Below the pieces are notes generated by a model. That model was not told the DNA's origin and did not search any database. It saw only the letters and a list, made by a program, of their open reading frames with translations. A stretch of DNA of 64,000 nt, taken from assembly GCA_024239055.1 (NCBI GenBank), contig JANBVJ010000001.1, positions 186,001-250,000 of the forward strand, read 5' to 3'. A program made the position numbers and the translations under genes. How positions within the stretch are numbered: the stretch's first letter is position 1; every line of letters starts with the position of its first letter. Below are positions 47,229-54,765 of the stretch, piece by piece. The stretch is from Patescibacteria group bacterium. Its GTDB lineage: Bacteria > Patescibacteria > Paceibacteria > Paceibacterales > UBA10102.

Positions 47229-47641
47229 GAACCATTATTGTATTATTTATTCTTCTAGGAATGGCATCTCCGGTGTTTGCACAGGAATTTAACCAACTTG
47301 AAGCTCCAGAAACCATAGAAGATGCCAAGGAATTTGGAAGGCAGATTGGTGAACAACTCCCAGATGAAATGAAAAAGATATTTGATACTGAAGCCATGCC
47401 TATATGGGAGAATATGTGGGCACTAGCAGGAGAGATATGGGAACAGTATATCATTGGATGGATTGATGCTATTGTTGCCAATCTTGTAGGACTCGTAGGA
47501 AAAGAAATAGAGAAGCGAGGTCCTGAGATACAAGCGGAATTTGAAAAAGAAAAAGAAGAGCTCAAGAAAGAACTACAAAATGAAGCAAAAGACGCCTCAA
47601 TAGGACTATGGGAACGATTTAAGTCACTCCTGTTTGATTAA
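47225..47641 (+). CDS. Secreted helical protein
   Basis: 138 residues with a clear signal peptide (MRTIIVLFILLGMASPVFA, cleavage before QEF). The mature part is helical and highly charged, with a central amphipathic/hydrophobic stretch (IIGWIDAIVANLVGLVG) and an acidic/basic coiled tail (EFEKEKEELKKELQNEAKD). No domain recognised. Overlaps gltX by 4 bases and ends directly before tag, so it is transcribed with both. Function unknown. Confidence 0.6.
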   Translation: MRTIIVLFILLGMASPVFAQEFNQLEAPETIEDAKEFGRQIGEQLPDEMKKIFDTEAMPIWENMWALAGEIWEQYIIGWIDAIVANLVGLVGKEIEKRGPEIQAEFEKEKEELKKELQNEAKDASIGLWERFKSLLFD

Positions 47642-48208
47642 ATGAAGAGATGTGATTGGGTAGGGGAAAGCAAAGAAATGATCCTATACCATGATACAGA
47701 GTGGGGGAGACCACTTTATGACGACAAAAAACTCTTTGAATTTCTTGTTTTAGACACCTTCCAGCCAGGATTATCTTGGGCTATTATTTTATCAAAACGT
47801 AAAAACTTTCAGAAAGCTTTTAATAACTACAATCTTTCTATAATCTCCAATTACGATAGGGGAGAGGTAAACCGACTTTTACAGGATAAGGGTATAATAC
47901 GCAATAAATTAAAGATTTTGGCAGCTATTGCTAATGCAAAGGCTGTTTTGGTAGTAAAAAAAGAGTTTGGTTCTTTTAGTAACTACTTATGGAGCTTTGT
48001 TAAGAAAAGACCTATACAGAACACATACAAGAGAGAAGGGGATATACCAGCTCAAACTGAATTATCCCATACAATAAGTAAAGATATGAAAGAAAGAGGG
48101 TTTGCCTTTGTGGGCCCTACCACCATCTATGCCTACATGCAGGGTATTGGAATAGTAAACGACCATATAGTATCCTGTTTTATACGAAATAAAAAAAGAG
48201 GGAGGTAA
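47642..48208 (+). CDS. tag: DNA-3-methyladenine glycosylase I
   Basis: Base-excision enzyme that removes 3-methyladenine. 188 residues. Family marks: RCDWVGESKEMILYHDTEWG with the zinc-ligand Cys and His near the N-terminus, LFEFLVLDTFQPGLSWAIIL (recognition Glu), and FAFVGPTTIYAYMQGIGIVNDH. A second alkylation glycosylase (AlkA-like, 53001) and an AP endonuclease (nfo, 55330) are in the window, giving a full short repair path. Its stop codon is within a hairpin that terminates the convergent transcript. Confidence 0.92.
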   Translation: MKRCDWVGESKEMILYHDTEWGRPLYDDKKLFEFLVLDTFQPGLSWAIILSKRKNFQKAFNNYNLSIISNYDRGEVNRLLQDKGIIRNKLKILAAIANAKAVLVVKKEFGSFSNYLWSFVKKRPIQNTYKREGDIPAQTELSHTISKDMKERGFAFVGPTTIYAYMQGIGIVNDHIVSCFIRNKKRGR

Positions 48209-48220
48209 AGATTTACCTCC
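48191..48220 (-). terminator. Terminator between tag and small gene
   Basis: GGAGGTAAA/TTTACCTCC perfect 9-bp stem; on the - strand it is followed by CTCTTTTTTT, so it mainly ends the transcript of the 29-residue gene. The tag stop codon lies within the stem. Confidence 0.75.
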
Positions 48221-48244
48221 TCTCATTTCATCGCCTCTCAGGAC

Positions 48245-48334
48245 TTATTCTCCGTGTCCCAACTTGTCAAGAATCCAGGAAACGACATCTCCTAGTTTTT
48301 CAAACATCCATACAAACGTCCATACACTAGGCAC
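48245..48334 (-). CDS. 29-residue amphipathic peptide
   Basis: GTG start with a full GGAGG ribosome site 8 bases upstream and a good promoter about 50 bases further. Sequence: MPSVWTFVWMFEKLGDVV, then a short tail SWILDKLGHGE; aromatic and hydrophobic residues line one face of a predicted helix. The size and composition recall membrane-active peptides such as type I toxins or small regulators of membrane proteins, but nothing proves it. Own promoter and terminator. Confidence 0.6.
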   Translation of the reverse strand: MPSVWTFVWMFEKLGDVVSWILDKLGHGE

Positions 48335-48394
48335 TATTCTTACCTCCATCTGCGCAGATAAAACGAACTGCTTTCAATGATTTCACTGATTAAA

Positions 48395-48422
48395 ACATTA
48401 GCATAATAGCTAAAATAGTCAA
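48395..48422 (-). promoter_or_regulatory. Promoter of 29-residue peptide gene
   Basis: - strand TTGACT (48417-48422), 16-base spacer, extended -10 TGCTAATGT (hexamer 48395-48400). Leader about 55 bases with a strong ribosome site. Confidence 0.65.
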
Positions 48423-48570
48423 TAATAGACCCATAGGGGAGGTATAAGTATAAATATGGTAAATGTCGTACAATGTAGGTTAAGCGACAATTAAGCTTAC
48501 TCTCTTTTAATACTAAAGAAAAGAGGGATACGGAATACCCCTCAAAATGTGTTTATCAGAGATACTATGT

Positions 48571-48723
48571 CTAAATATCTCTTAAAGCTACCAATACTCT
48601 CTTGAGTCTTATTAATAAAGATACCTGAATCAAATAAGCCTTTTTGAAATCACGCAACCATATTAAAGAGGCGCAAAAGATAACCAAAAGAACAAAAAAG
48701 AAAAGTAAAATGTACTGCCACAT
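48571..48723 (-). CDS. 50-residue membrane protein
   Basis: ATG with GGAGG 9 bases upstream. One N-terminal membrane helix (YILLFFFVLLVIFCASLIW) and a basic, amphipathic C-terminal half (DFKKAYLIQVSLLIRLKRVL). The layout is that of small membrane-bound regulators or hydrophobic toxins. It is one of three tiny leadered genes between tag and the recombinase. No family recognised. Confidence 0.55.
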   Translation of the reverse strand: MWQYILLFFFVLLVIFCASLIWLRDFKKAYLIQVSLLIRLKRVLVALRDI

Positions 48724-48793
48724 TTTTTAACACCTCCAATACTTCAACCCTATCACAATATATTTATATGTCTAGTTAAATAATAACTTATTA

Positions 48794-48822
48794 TTGACCA
48801 AATATAAGCAAAATGGTAAAAA
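48794..48822 (+). promoter_or_regulatory. Promoter of structured RNA
   Basis: TTGACC (48794-48799), 17-base spacer, extended -10 TGGTAAAAA (hexamer 48817-48822, imperfect). Predicted start near 48829. Confidence 0.5.
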
Positions 48823-48828
48823 GATCAT

Positions 48829-48990
48829 GTAGGAGATTGGTGGCCCCGCTGCGGAGCAGGCATGTCCATTCTCTTGCGTGTGCGGTGGGTGTTGATGTGA
48901 CCTTCAATACATGCAGTAGGTCCCAGTAGGGTACGTTTACCCTCAACACTCACCGCGCATAAACTTCTCTCAAATGGGAAGTTCTTTTAT
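48829..48990 (+). ncRNA. Unidentified structured RNA, about 160 nt
   Basis: No open frame, but strong structure: a 5' helix GGAGATTGG/CCATTCTCT (48832-48840 with 48866-48874, one mismatch) enclosing a GC-rich hairpin, then a 14-bp helix (48881-48894 with 48944-48957) that carries two branches, GACCT/AGGTC and AGGGTA-CGTT-TACCCT, and finally a Rho-independent terminator. It lacks the conserved sequences of SRP RNA (no GGAAG tetraloop domain), RNase P and tmRNA. 6S-like regulation or a novel RNA are both possible. Confidence 0.6.
48962..48990 (+). terminator. Terminator of structured RNA
   Basis: AACTTC/GAAGTT stem with a 10-base loop, followed by CTTTT. Confidence 0.7.
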
Positions 48991-49043
48991 ATGCATTAAA
49001 TGTCGCAAAATATATGATTGTGCTATAATAAAAAAGAGGTCAC

Positions 49044-49202
49044 CTACCATAAATGGTTTCCTCTTTTACCTGAAAATACTAGCGCTAACAGAATAACTAT
49101 TAAAGTTAACGCAGTAGCTGATCCAACTATCAACATTGCAGCAACTGCTCGAAAAAGAAATGGATCAGCCTCCAGCGCAGTAATTAACTCTGTAAAGTTC
49201 AC
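49044..49202 (-). CDS. 52-residue membrane protein
   Basis: GTG start with AGGAGG 6 bases upstream, the strongest ribosome site in this area. Sequence: a short acidic N-terminus (NFTELITALEADPFLF), one membrane helix (AVAAMLIVGSATALTLIVIL) and a basic tail (GKRGNHLW). Unknown small membrane protein, divergent from the recombinase gene 34 bases away. The opposite-strand open frame here (49018-49221) lacks a good start and ribosome site and is rejected. Confidence 0.6.
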   Translation of the reverse strand: MNFTELITALEADPFLFRAVAAMLIVGSATALTLIVILLALVFSGKRGNHLW

Positions 49203-49236
49203 TTCAAACCTCCTAAGATAAACATACTATAAAACA

Positions 49237-50190
49237 ATGAAAGAATCAAACATACCAATTCTTAAGCATATTCCAGACTTCTTAGACTACTGCGAAGTTG
49301 AACGTGGATTATCTTCTAAAACCCAGGAAAACTACTCTCGGTACCTAAAAAAGTTTGAAGTTTGGTTAAAATCTAAAGGAAAAGAGGGACTACTCCCCCA
49401 CCAGCTTACAGCTGATGATATATGGAATTACCGGCTATATTTATCAAGATATCAAAGCAAAGACAAACCTCTTGCCAAGACCACTCAAAACTACTATTTA
49501 ATCGCTCTTAGGTCCATTTTAAGCTACTTTTTAGTAAAAGACGTCACTTCCCTACCCCCAGATAAAGTAGCTCTCCCAAAGGACGCAAATAAGGAAAAAA
49601 CAGTAAAATTCCTTAATTTAGACCAGATAAAAAAGCTGCTGAACGCCCCTGAAACTACACACCCAACAGGGCTCAGAGACAAGGCAATAATAGAGGCATT
49701 ATTCTCTACAGGACTCCGTATTGCAGAGTTAGTAGCACTTAATAAAGAGCAATTTGATTCAATATGGGATAAACAAGACTTTGAGTTAGGGATCATTGGA
49801 AAAGGAGAACAACCAAGAACCGTATACTTTTCAGAAAGGGCTTTGGAATGGCTAAAAAAGTATCTAAAGACCAGAAAGGATAACCAGAAGGCATTGTTTA
49901 TTAACTTTCGTGGAAGAACAAAAGAAGAGAATCGTCTAACTCCTAGATCTATTGAGAGAATTATTAAAAAGTACTCTGTTTTATCAGGAATACCTATTAC
50001 AACTACTCCCCATACAATAAGGCACTCATATGCCACAGATTTATTAACACAAGGAGTAGACCTGCGTACTATTCAAGAGTTCTTGGGCCATAAGAACATT
50101 GTTACTACTCAAATATATACTCACGTAACTAATAAACGCCTACGAGATATTCATAGGAAGTTTCACGGAGGAAAAGAATTGAATAAATAA
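49237..50190 (+). CDS. Tyrosine recombinase (XerC/D-like)
   Basis: 317-residue site-specific recombinase. N-terminal SAM-like core-binding domain (YCEVERGLSSKTQENYSRYL) and C-terminal catalytic domain with the R-H-R-H-Y set: Arg in ALFSTGLRIAELVAL, H-x-x-R in TPHTIRHSYATDLL, then H in LGHKNIVTTQIYTH, where the Tyr of IYTHV is the nucleophile. Could be the chromosomal dimer-resolving Xer enzyme or a mobile-element integrase. It is the only such gene in the window and therefore the best local candidate to act on the 28-bp array sites, although it is 32 kb from them. TACTAT ends 6 bases before the ATG. Confidence 0.9.
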   Translation: MKESNIPILKHIPDFLDYCEVERGLSSKTQENYSRYLKKFEVWLKSKGKEGLLPHQLTADDIWNYRLYLSRYQSKDKPLAKTTQNYYLIALRSILSYFLVKDVTSLPPDKVALPKDANKEKTVKFLNLDQIKKLLNAPETTHPTGLRDKAIIEALFSTGLRIAELVALNKEQFDSIWDKQDFELGIIGKGEQPRTVYFSERALEWLKKYLKTRKDNQKALFINFRGRTKEENRLTPRSIERIIKKYSVLSGIPITTTPHTIRHSYATDLLTQGVDLRTIQEFLGHKNIVTTQIYTHVTNKRLRDIHRKFHGGKELNK

Positions 50191-50216
50191 AAAAGTTGAG
50201 TGAACTAACACCCAAC

Positions 50217-50795
50217 TCATACTTGGATAAACCAAGGCTTAGATCTTCTTTGTTGCCTGATCTCATAAAGCTTAGTGCTTCCCTGTAACGCTTCCCGAGT
50301 TTCGACAATGCTTGCTTGTACACCCCGTGGAATATGCTTAGCTTCAAAAAAAGATCTCATGAAGAAAAGTTCAGTTAAATCTTCATCCACTCGAACATGA
50401 ATCTCCAGGCCGTGAACAAATCCAGCAAACCTGTCTACATCTGAAAGATGAAGTCCTGTCACAACAACTTCTCTTATAGGTTTTGATAGCTGATTAAAAA
50501 CAAATCTTGGTTCAGCCTCTATTTTTTCAAACTGGGACTCTTTAAAAGTAACTCCAGAAGGAAGAACTAGACTTTCACTTGAAATTGGTGCTTCTGTCCA
50601 AATATTTGAACAATCTGGTTTTTTTCTATCCGCTGACTCTGAAAAAAGTACAAAGACTTTTTCAAAGTCACGATAACGAAAATGAATTAATTTTTGGTAT
50701 ATCTCAGCCTGTTTTAACCTATCTTCCCTTGTTTGTACGACATAGAAAGAATCAATAAAAGGCTGGAGTAAGTAAAAGATAACTAAATACTTCAA
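50217..50795 (-). CDS. Hypothetical protein
   Basis: 192-residue protein of unknown function, possibly isochorismatase-like in fold (a mid-protein VVTGLHLSDVDRF followed by GLEIHVRVDEDL has the look of such a strand-loop), but the catalytic Cys of that family is not seen. The frame begins at TTG 50795; no ATG precedes it and the N-terminus is uncertain. Convergent with the recombinase gene (27-base gap). Single-gene unit. Confidence 0.5.
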   Translation of the reverse strand: MKYLVIFYLLQPFIDSFYVVQTREDRLKQAEIYQKLIHFRYRDFEKVFVLFSESADRKKPDCSNIWTEAPISSESLVLPSGVTFKESQFEKIEAEPRFVFNQLSKPIREVVVTGLHLSDVDRFAGFVHGLEIHVRVDEDLTELFFMRSFFEAKHIPRGVQASIVETREALQGSTKLYEIRQQRRSKPWFIQV

Positions 50796-50890
50796 TCTAT
50801 ATTTGTTCTTTCTAAAGAGCTATTGGTAATAATTTGCTATTTACAGATTATCACTATATTAAAGAAAAAACAATATAATTGGCGATTTCA

Positions 50891-50934
50891 ATAAAAATAA
50901 AGGGGCTACTAGACAAAATGTCACAGTAGTCCCC
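50891..50934 (-). terminator. Terminator of YkgJ-like gene
   Basis: GGGG(A)CTACT(GT)GACA pairs with TGTC(T)AGTAG-CCCC; the stem starts in the last codons of the gene and is followed on the - strand by TTTATTTTTA. Confidence 0.8.
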
Positions 50935-51415
50935 TTTCTGTCATCTCCGTAATTTGACTGGACTCTGCCTCAGTGAACAAACTTGGAGAGACTTGAGCTG
51001 TATTCTTGTAACCCTTGTAGCCATCGTCAGATGTCATTGGATGATGGAGAATAACAATATACCCTTGATCTTTAGCAGATTCCACGATCTGCTGTACACG
51101 AGACTGATCAAAGGCCCTCTCTTCCATCTCCCAAAAATGTAATATGTCGCACTCCCTACCACCAATTTCAAAGTCCGACATATCCATCATAACCTTCAGA
51201 AGATCAGGACGATCACTCTCATCCCCTTTATCATTCAACCACAGACATGCAAACGCTTTACATTCAAACGGTCGATCGGAATAAATGTCACATCCCTTAC
51301 CAATAGTGCAGTACTGGCACCAATTGGCATCATATTTTTCTACTTCTAGGATGCTAAACGGTTTACAGCATGCCACACAGGGTCCACAAGAACGACTTGT
51401 TGGCCTTACATCCAT
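50921..51415 (-). CDS. YkgJ-like Cys-cluster protein
   Basis: 164 residues. The N-terminal half has the zinc- or iron-chelating Cys pattern of the YkgJ/UPF0153 family: CGPCVACC (about residues 10-17), then WCQYC, GKGCDIYSDRP and ECKAFAC. The C-terminal half is acidic and helical. Function of the family is unknown; metal binding is the only firm statement. Strong AGGAGG ribosome site 5 bases before the ATG, own terminator, so a leadered single-gene unit. Confidence 0.75.
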   Translation of the reverse strand: MDVRPTSRSCGPCVACCKPFSILEVEKYDANWCQYCTIGKGCDIYSDRPFECKAFACLWLNDKGDESDRPDLLKVMMDMSDFEIGGRECDILHFWEMEERAFDQSRVQQIVESAKDQGYIVILHHPMTSDDGYKGYKNTAQVSPSLFTEAESSQITEMTERGLL

Positions 51416-51517
51416 TTTTACCTCCTTTAAAAGTAAAAGAACGTTGTTTTTAAATTATCATTCCGTTAATGATCCAACAAAACAATACCATATTTCTATG
51501 ATATAGTCAATTCTAGA

Positions 51518-51571
51518 GACTTTGAGTCCAGCTTCATATATTTTACGACTTTGAGTCCAGCTTCATATATT
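51518..51571 (-). repeat. Tandem 25-bp repeat (family 2)
   Basis: Two identical copies, GACTTTGAGTCCAGC followed by TTCATATATT, at 51518-51542 and 51547-51571. Related single copies lie at 52142-52160 and 52761-52781, each followed by GT(G/A)(A/T)GAC. They share the octamer AGTCCAGC with array sites A and F. Confidence 0.7.
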
Positions 51572-51614
51572 GTGTGACATTAATCCTTTTTATATTGAAT
51601 ACGTTAAGAATTTA

Positions 51615-52082
51615 TTATATAAGCTCTTTAATATCAAATTTATCTATTTTATCTCCATCCTTTGCAAAATAACACTCTGCTTCAATCTTTTTTCCTTCAA
51701 TAACTTGAGGAAGCCAGTATGGATCATCAATCCACATTTTCTCATAGGGAATCTTATCATTATCATACCATTGAGGCGCCATTTCATCTGTCTCAATTGG
51801 CTCCCCAGTCCAATTCTTTATAAAAAAGATATGCATATGTTGGTTCCAGTCTGGCTTTCCATTAAAGTAAAACTTAATATTCCCAACCTCCTCTAAATGA
51901 TTCTGATGAGCGTCCACCCCTATCTCTTCTTTTAATTCTCTTATAGCGGCTTCTTTGATTGTTTCTTTATCCTCCACCTTGCCACCAACTCCATTCCACT
52001 TACCAACACCAAATCCCTTCTTTTTCATAGCAAGGCATAAACGATTACCATCAACCAAGAAGCACAACGTTACTTTTCTCAT
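51615..52082 (-). CDS. MTH1-like Nudix hydrolase
   Basis: 155 residues. Nudix box GGKVEDKETIKEAAIREL followed by KEEIGV (G-x5-E-x7-R-E-x-x-E-E-x-G). The preceding GKWNGVGGK is the MTH1 signature for sanitising oxidised dNTPs such as 8-oxo-dGTP. Leaderless start: extended -10 TGGTAGGAT, 7 bases before the ATG. A family-2 repeat follows the upstream gene and a degenerate terminator hairpin precedes this promoter. Confidence 0.85.
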   Translation of the reverse strand: MRKVTLCFLVDGNRLCLAMKKKGFGVGKWNGVGGKVEDKETIKEAAIRELKEEIGVDAHQNHLEEVGNIKFYFNGKPDWNQHMHIFFIKNWTGEPIETDEMAPQWYDNDKIPYEKMWIDDPYWLPQVIEGKKIEAECYFAKDGDKIDKFDIKELI

Positions 52083-52141
52083 ATTCTTTATCCTACCAAA
52101 AAACTACCAGTTTGGCGACTTTGAATCCTCCTTTATGTGTT

Positions 52142-52160
52142 GAGTCCGGCTTCATATATT
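52142..52160 (-). repeat. Family-2 repeat, third copy
   Basis: GAGTCCGGC followed by TTCATATATT, then GTGAGAC. On the - strand this repeat supplies the last codons and stop of the DUF84 gene (SSHNI, stop TGA). Confidence 0.6.
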
Positions 52161-52721
52161 GTGAGACGAATCCCCTTCCCTATTATAATACTCTGGATTC
52201 TCCAGACGAATAAGAGCAGCAATAACTGACGTTTTTATAAGTTCCTCCCTAGTCAGTCTTCCTTTGGTCAAAATCCCAGCAATTCCTCCCTTAATCGCCC
52301 CTAACTTATCTTCTTTAGTTAATCCAAGCCGCTTGAAAGCCTGACTCCCATCCGCCTTTCCACTCAATATCATCTTGGTAACATCTTCTGGCCACTCAAA
52401 GGCAGGAGATAATCCTAAAGATATATCACTCCCGTTATATACTGCGCACACACTAATTTCCATATATCCACTTTTCGTAAGTGGAACCTTTAACAATCCA
52501 CCTTCCAAGCCAAAACTATAGTCGCAATCTCCAAGAACCTTCTTTGCTCTATCAATTGCACCCTCTACCGTCTCCTCCAATGTTATGGGATGGCCATATA
52601 GATCCACTCCAGAATCTACTCCTAAAATATCTGTATCTGGAAATAAATCTGGGTACAATGTCAAAACCTCCTTTACTGCATTTATTTTTAGCTCGTTTTT
52701 AGAACCAACAATGATTTTCAT
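52152..52721 (-). CDS. Non-canonical purine NTP phosphatase (YjjX/DUF84)
   Basis: 189 residues of the DUF84/YjjX family, which hydrolyses inosine/xanthosine triphosphate. MKIIVGSKNELKINAVKEVL at the start, GVDSGVDLYG, EGAIDRAKKVL, YSFGLEGGL and GRLTREELIKTSVIAALIRL near the end. Start chosen at ATG 52721 (MKIIVGS): the -10 TAGAGT (extended TGGTAGAGT) lies 8 bases upstream, and upstream codons lack the family start. Complements the MazG-like and Nudix proteins in nucleotide-pool cleaning. Its 3' end runs into a family-2 repeat. Confidence 0.85.
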   Translation of the reverse strand: MKIIVGSKNELKINAVKEVLTLYPDLFPDTDILGVDSGVDLYGHPITLEETVEGAIDRAKKVLGDCDYSFGLEGGLLKVPLTKSGYMEISVCAVYNGSDISLGLSPAFEWPEDVTKMILSGKADGSQAFKRLGLTKEDKLGAIKGGIAGILTKGRLTREELIKTSVIAALIRLENPEYYNREGDSSHNI

Positions 52722-52737
52722 AATATTCCACTCTACC

Positions 52738-52757
52738 AAAAAACCGCCTAATTGGCG
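52738..52757 (-). terminator. Terminator-promoter module before DUF84 gene
   Basis: CGCC/GGCG hairpin and a T run (- strand), ending at the extended -10 TGGTAGAGT of the next gene. Same design as at 14029. Confidence 0.65.
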
Positions 52758-52760
52758 AAT

Positions 52761-52781
52761 TTGAGTTGCCGCTCATATATT
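52761..52781 (-). repeat. Family-2 repeat, fourth copy (divergent)
   Basis: TTGAGTTGCCG followed by CTCATATATT, then GTAAGAC; directly downstream of the PspC gene on the - strand. Confidence 0.5.
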
Positions 52782-52793
52782 GTAAGACTAATC

Positions 52794-52982
52794 CTATTTG
52801 CGTTCTGGAATAATAAAGATAGAAATAATATAGGCGACAATACCAGGCGCAAAACCAGTAAAGACAAGGATGAAAATCCAGCCCATTCGTAAGGCAACTG
52901 GATCTACACTAAAATACTCACCAAGGCCTCCAACAACCCCAGCAAAAATCCTGTTTTCTTTACTTCTATATAATTTCTTCAT
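52794..52982 (-). CDS. PspC-domain membrane protein
   Basis: 62 residues, a single PspC domain: KLYRSKENRIFAGVVGGLGEYF, VDPVALRMGWIFILVF, and a second helix ending IIPERK. In enterobacteria PspC helps sense envelope stress; tiny single-domain forms are common in many phyla. Extended -10 TGTTATACT ends 6 bases before the ATG (leaderless). Follows the AlkA-like gene on the same strand. Confidence 0.9.
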   Translation of the reverse strand: MKKLYRSKENRIFAGVVGGLGEYFSVDPVALRMGWIFILVFTGFAPGIVAYIISIFIIPERK

Positions 52983-53000
52983 ATGTATAGTATAACATAA

Positions 53001-53591
53001 TCATAAATTCCAAAGCACTCTACTTGCCCATGTACGATATGGAGACCACTTTAATGCAATAGATTCAGCCTGCTCTCTTGAAATATTAGGCATCTTATAA
53101 ACACGCTCCATGCTACGCACTAAATGTATATCTTCATATGAAAATACATCCTCTCTTCCTAAAGCTGATACAAGAAACATCTTTGCTGTCCACTGCCCTA
53201 TTCCTTTAATCTTTGTAAGTTCTTCAATAACTTTATCATCTGAAAGTAAAGAAAGATTATTTAAGTTAACTTCTTTATTCTCTAATTTTGTAGCTAAGTC
53301 TTTAATATATCTAGCCTTTGCCCACGACATACCAGTTTCTCTTAGTGCTTTATCTGTAATTTTTACTAATCTTTTAGAAATAGGTTGCCTTGGAAACAAT
53401 AATAGAAATCTATTATGAATTGCGTCGCCTGAAGCATTAGACAGCTGCTGACATATAATCTCACGGCACAAAGTCTGAAAGAACTTTTTAGGTTCTCTTT
53501 CAGCCATTTGTCTAATATCTCCTATTTCATTTAAAGCATTAAACAATATAGGATCTACCTTCTTAAAATGGTTTTTAATATCAGACTTCAT
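53001..53591 (-). CDS. AlkA-like DNA glycosylase
   Basis: 196-residue HhH-GPD glycosylase that removes alkylated bases. HhH segment LTKIKGIGQWTAKMFLVSALG and the catalytic Asp in EDVFSYEDIHLVRSM are visible, along with the aromatic/Gln core ICQQLS near residue 50. The N-terminal extra domain of E. coli AlkA is absent, so it is the minimal type. Start overlaps the rarA stop by 4 bases, so both are on one mRNA. Confidence 0.88.
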   Translation of the reverse strand: MKSDIKNHFKKVDPILFNALNEIGDIRQMAEREPKKFFQTLCREIICQQLSNASGDAIHNRFLLLFPRQPISKRLVKITDKALRETGMSWAKARYIKDLATKLENKEVNLNNLSLLSDDKVIEELTKIKGIGQWTAKMFLVSALGREDVFSYEDIHLVRSMERVYKMPNISREQAESIALKWSPYRTWASRVLWNL

Positions 53592-54718
53592 TTTTTAAGA
53601 TACTTCTTTCCCTTAAGCTTTTCTGGCAACAAATCCTCTTTTGTATACTTTTCATACCCTTTTCCATACTCTAACTCTTCCATAAGTTTAGTTGGAGCAT
53701 TCCGTATCTTTAATGGAACTGGAAGATTACCGTATTTTTTAACATCAGCTACCGCTTTAAAGTAGGCTTCGTATGAACTCCTGTCTTTTTTAGCTTCGCA
53801 CAGATATGCCACTCCGTGAGCTAAGTTAATGGCGCACTCCGGAAGTCCAATAATCTCAACAGCACGAAATACATCGTTAGCTACTACTAAAGCCGTTGGT
53901 TGCGCCAATCCAATGTCTTCTGAAGCAAAGATAACCATTCTTCGTGCAATAAACTTTGGGTCCTCCCCAGCGTCCACCATACGAGCTAAATAATATAAGG
54001 CGGCGTCAGCTTGGGACGCCCTCATACTCTTAATAAAGGCTGAAATGGTATTGTAGTGTTCATCTCCCTGCTTGTCATACCTGAGAAACTTTGATTGAAG
54101 GACATCTTTTAGTGTATCTACGGTAATATCTCCATAGAGTTCTGATGTATTCTCAAGCATCATTATGGCTTGCCGTGCATCCCCGTTAGCCATAGCTATT
54201 AACCAGTCTGTGGCCTTCTTTGATAACTTAAAGCCGGTATGCTTAATAATCTTTGCCATATCCTTTTCAGATAGCTCTTCTAAAACAAACACCCGACATC
54301 GAGAAAGTAAAGGTGATATAATCTCAAAGCTTGGATTCTCAGTTGTAGCCCCAATTAAGACAAGCTCTCCTGACTCAACATACGGCAAAAGAAAGTCTTG
54401 TTGCACCTTGTTAAATCTATGTATTTCGTCCAAGAACAGAACCTTTGGATGATCCCCTACCTTTTCGACAATAATTGCCTTAATATCTGCCTTACCAGAA
54501 GACACCGCAGACAAATCATAAAGTATGGCATCCAAACTCTTTGCATATATTCGCGCCAGCGTTGTTTTTCCACTTCCCGGAGGTCCCCAGAGAATAAAAG
54601 AAAATAAGTGCTTTTGAGAAATAGCAATATTCAGGGGTTTCCCTTTTCCTACTAAATGCTCTTGCCCAACAAACTCCTTTAAGGACTTTGGTCTGATTTT
54701 TGATGCTAATGGTTCCAT
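53588..54718 (-). CDS. rarA: RarA/MgsA AAA+ ATPase
   Basis: Replication-associated recombination ATPase related to clamp loaders. 376 residues. Walker A LWGPPGSGKTTLARIYA (about 45-58), Walker B VLFLDEIHRFNKVQQD, sensor LIGATTENPSFE, arginine-finger LLSRCRVF, and a C-terminal tetramerisation/SSB-binding part (GEDPKFIARRMVIFASED). The N-terminus MEPLASKIRPKSLKEFVGQ is typical. Extended -10 TGATAGGAT ends 6 bases before the ATG. Confidence 0.95.
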   Translation of the reverse strand: MEPLASKIRPKSLKEFVGQEHLVGKGKPLNIAISQKHLFSFILWGPPGSGKTTLARIYAKSLDAILYDLSAVSSGKADIKAIIVEKVGDHPKVLFLDEIHRFNKVQQDFLLPYVESGELVLIGATTENPSFEIISPLLSRCRVFVLEELSEKDMAKIIKHTGFKLSKKATDWLIAMANGDARQAIMMLENTSELYGDITVDTLKDVLQSKFLRYDKQGDEHYNTISAFIKSMRASQADAALYYLARMVDAGEDPKFIARRMVIFASEDIGLAQPTALVVANDVFRAVEIIGLPECAINLAHGVAYLCEAKKDRSSYEAYFKAVADVKKYGNLPVPLKIRNAPTKLMEELEYGKGYEKYTKEDLLPEKLKGKKYLKK

Positions 54719-54732
54719 ATGTGTATCCTATC

Positions 54733-54760
54733 AAAAAACCGCCATAATGGCGATTTTTTA
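54733..54760. terminator. Bidirectional terminator before rarA
   Basis: CGCCA/TGGCG hairpin with T runs on both strands; on the - strand it ends the 58-residue gene transcript and runs into the rarA -10 box. Confidence 0.8.
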
Positions 54761-54765
54761 TCTCT

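Noticed and set aside
49018..49221. + strand 67-residue frame
   Set aside because: No ribosome site; the opposite strand has a 52-residue gene with AGGAGG and a membrane helix.
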